Source: Thermodesulfovibrio sp.
GTDB taxonomy: Bacteria > Nitrospirota > Thermodesulfovibrionia > Thermodesulfovibrionales > Thermodesulfovibrionaceae
Assembly (NCBI GenBank): GCA_026415595.1
Contig: JAOAGU010000054.1
Coordinates: forward strand, 1-5,791
Reading direction: 5' to 3'
DNA length: 5,791 nt
Shown here piece after piece: positions 5,745-5,791 of the stretch. The position numbers were made by a program, and so were the translations under genes. Under the pieces are notes generated by a model. That model was not told where the DNA came from. It ran no database searches and was given only the letters and a program-made list of their open reading frames with translations. Position 1 is the first letter of the stretch, and each line of letters opens with the position of its first letter.

Positions 5745-5791
5745 ATGTTTAAAATGAAGAAATATGAATCCACTCATGTAAAATATATAAT
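5745..5791 (+). CDS. Start of an unidentified downstream gene, partial
   Basis: An ATG at 5745 follows AGGA (5736-5739) with a five-base gap, and the frame MFKMKKYESTHVKYI stays open to the window end. The spacing of seven bases from the methyltransferase stop suggests co-transcription. A second ATG at 5754 is possible. Fifteen residues are too few to identify the product; context would allow a transport or cofactor-uptake gene, but that is a guess. Confidence 0.45.
   Translation, partial: MFKMKKYESTHVKYI

Overview
The window is a low-GC (roughly one-third G+C by eye) bacterial segment from a Gram-negative organism: it encodes a signal-peptide-bearing outer-membrane barrel and the start of a TonB-dependent receptor. 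The leuC subtype, DUF2400 protein, PAS-GGDEF protein and AT-rich codon use would fit a Thermodesulfovibrio-like Nitrospirota or a related thermodesulfobacterial/deltaproteobacterial lineage; that placement is inference. The first 19 bases are the Tn5/Nextera mosaic end, i.e. library adapter, so the sequence is probably an assembled contig whose left edge is artificial and truncates leuC.

Layout. (1) 20-933, minus strand: leuC, large subunit of 3-isopropylmalate dehydratase, cut off after the first Fe-S cysteine. (2) 934-1007: divergent intergenic region holding a perfect 9-bp inverted repeat. (3) 1008-1808, plus: a DUF2400/TIGR02757 protein carrying a known dispersed repeat (peptide HSERSEES) in frame. 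(4) 1871-1919: terminator shared by converging genes. (5) 1923-3323, minus: an alginate-export-family outer-membrane porin. (6) 3324-3416: divergent promoter region with repeated GTTATAA motifs and two extended -10 boxes. (7) 3417-4307, plus: PAS-GGDEF diguanylate cyclase with intact catalytic motif and I-site, apparently without a Shine-Dalgarno sequence. (8) 4308-4512: leader or intergenic region with a strong terminator-like hairpin overlapping a short unexplained reading frame. (9) 4513-4899, plus: a chimeric ORF joining the signal peptide and TonB box of a TonB-dependent receptor to the C-terminus of a FecB/BtuF-type substrate-binding protein. (10) 4880-5737, plus: a SAM-dependent methyltransferase of a type I associate with metal/corrinoid uptake loci. 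(11) 5745 to the end: start of a further gene.

How they work together. The right part (4360-5791) looks like the collapsed remnant of a TonB/ABC uptake locus for a metal chelate or corrinoid: the first receptor codons and last binding-protein codons remain, followed by an intact methyltransferase. The porin and the diguanylate cyclase are transcribed divergently from one short control region, so joint regulation is plausible. leuC and the DUF2400 gene diverge without an evident functional link. I see no CRISPR array, tRNA, rRNA or intact transposase. I do not claim a new defence or mobile system; the most unusual objects are the receptor/binding-protein fusion and the structured region in front of it.
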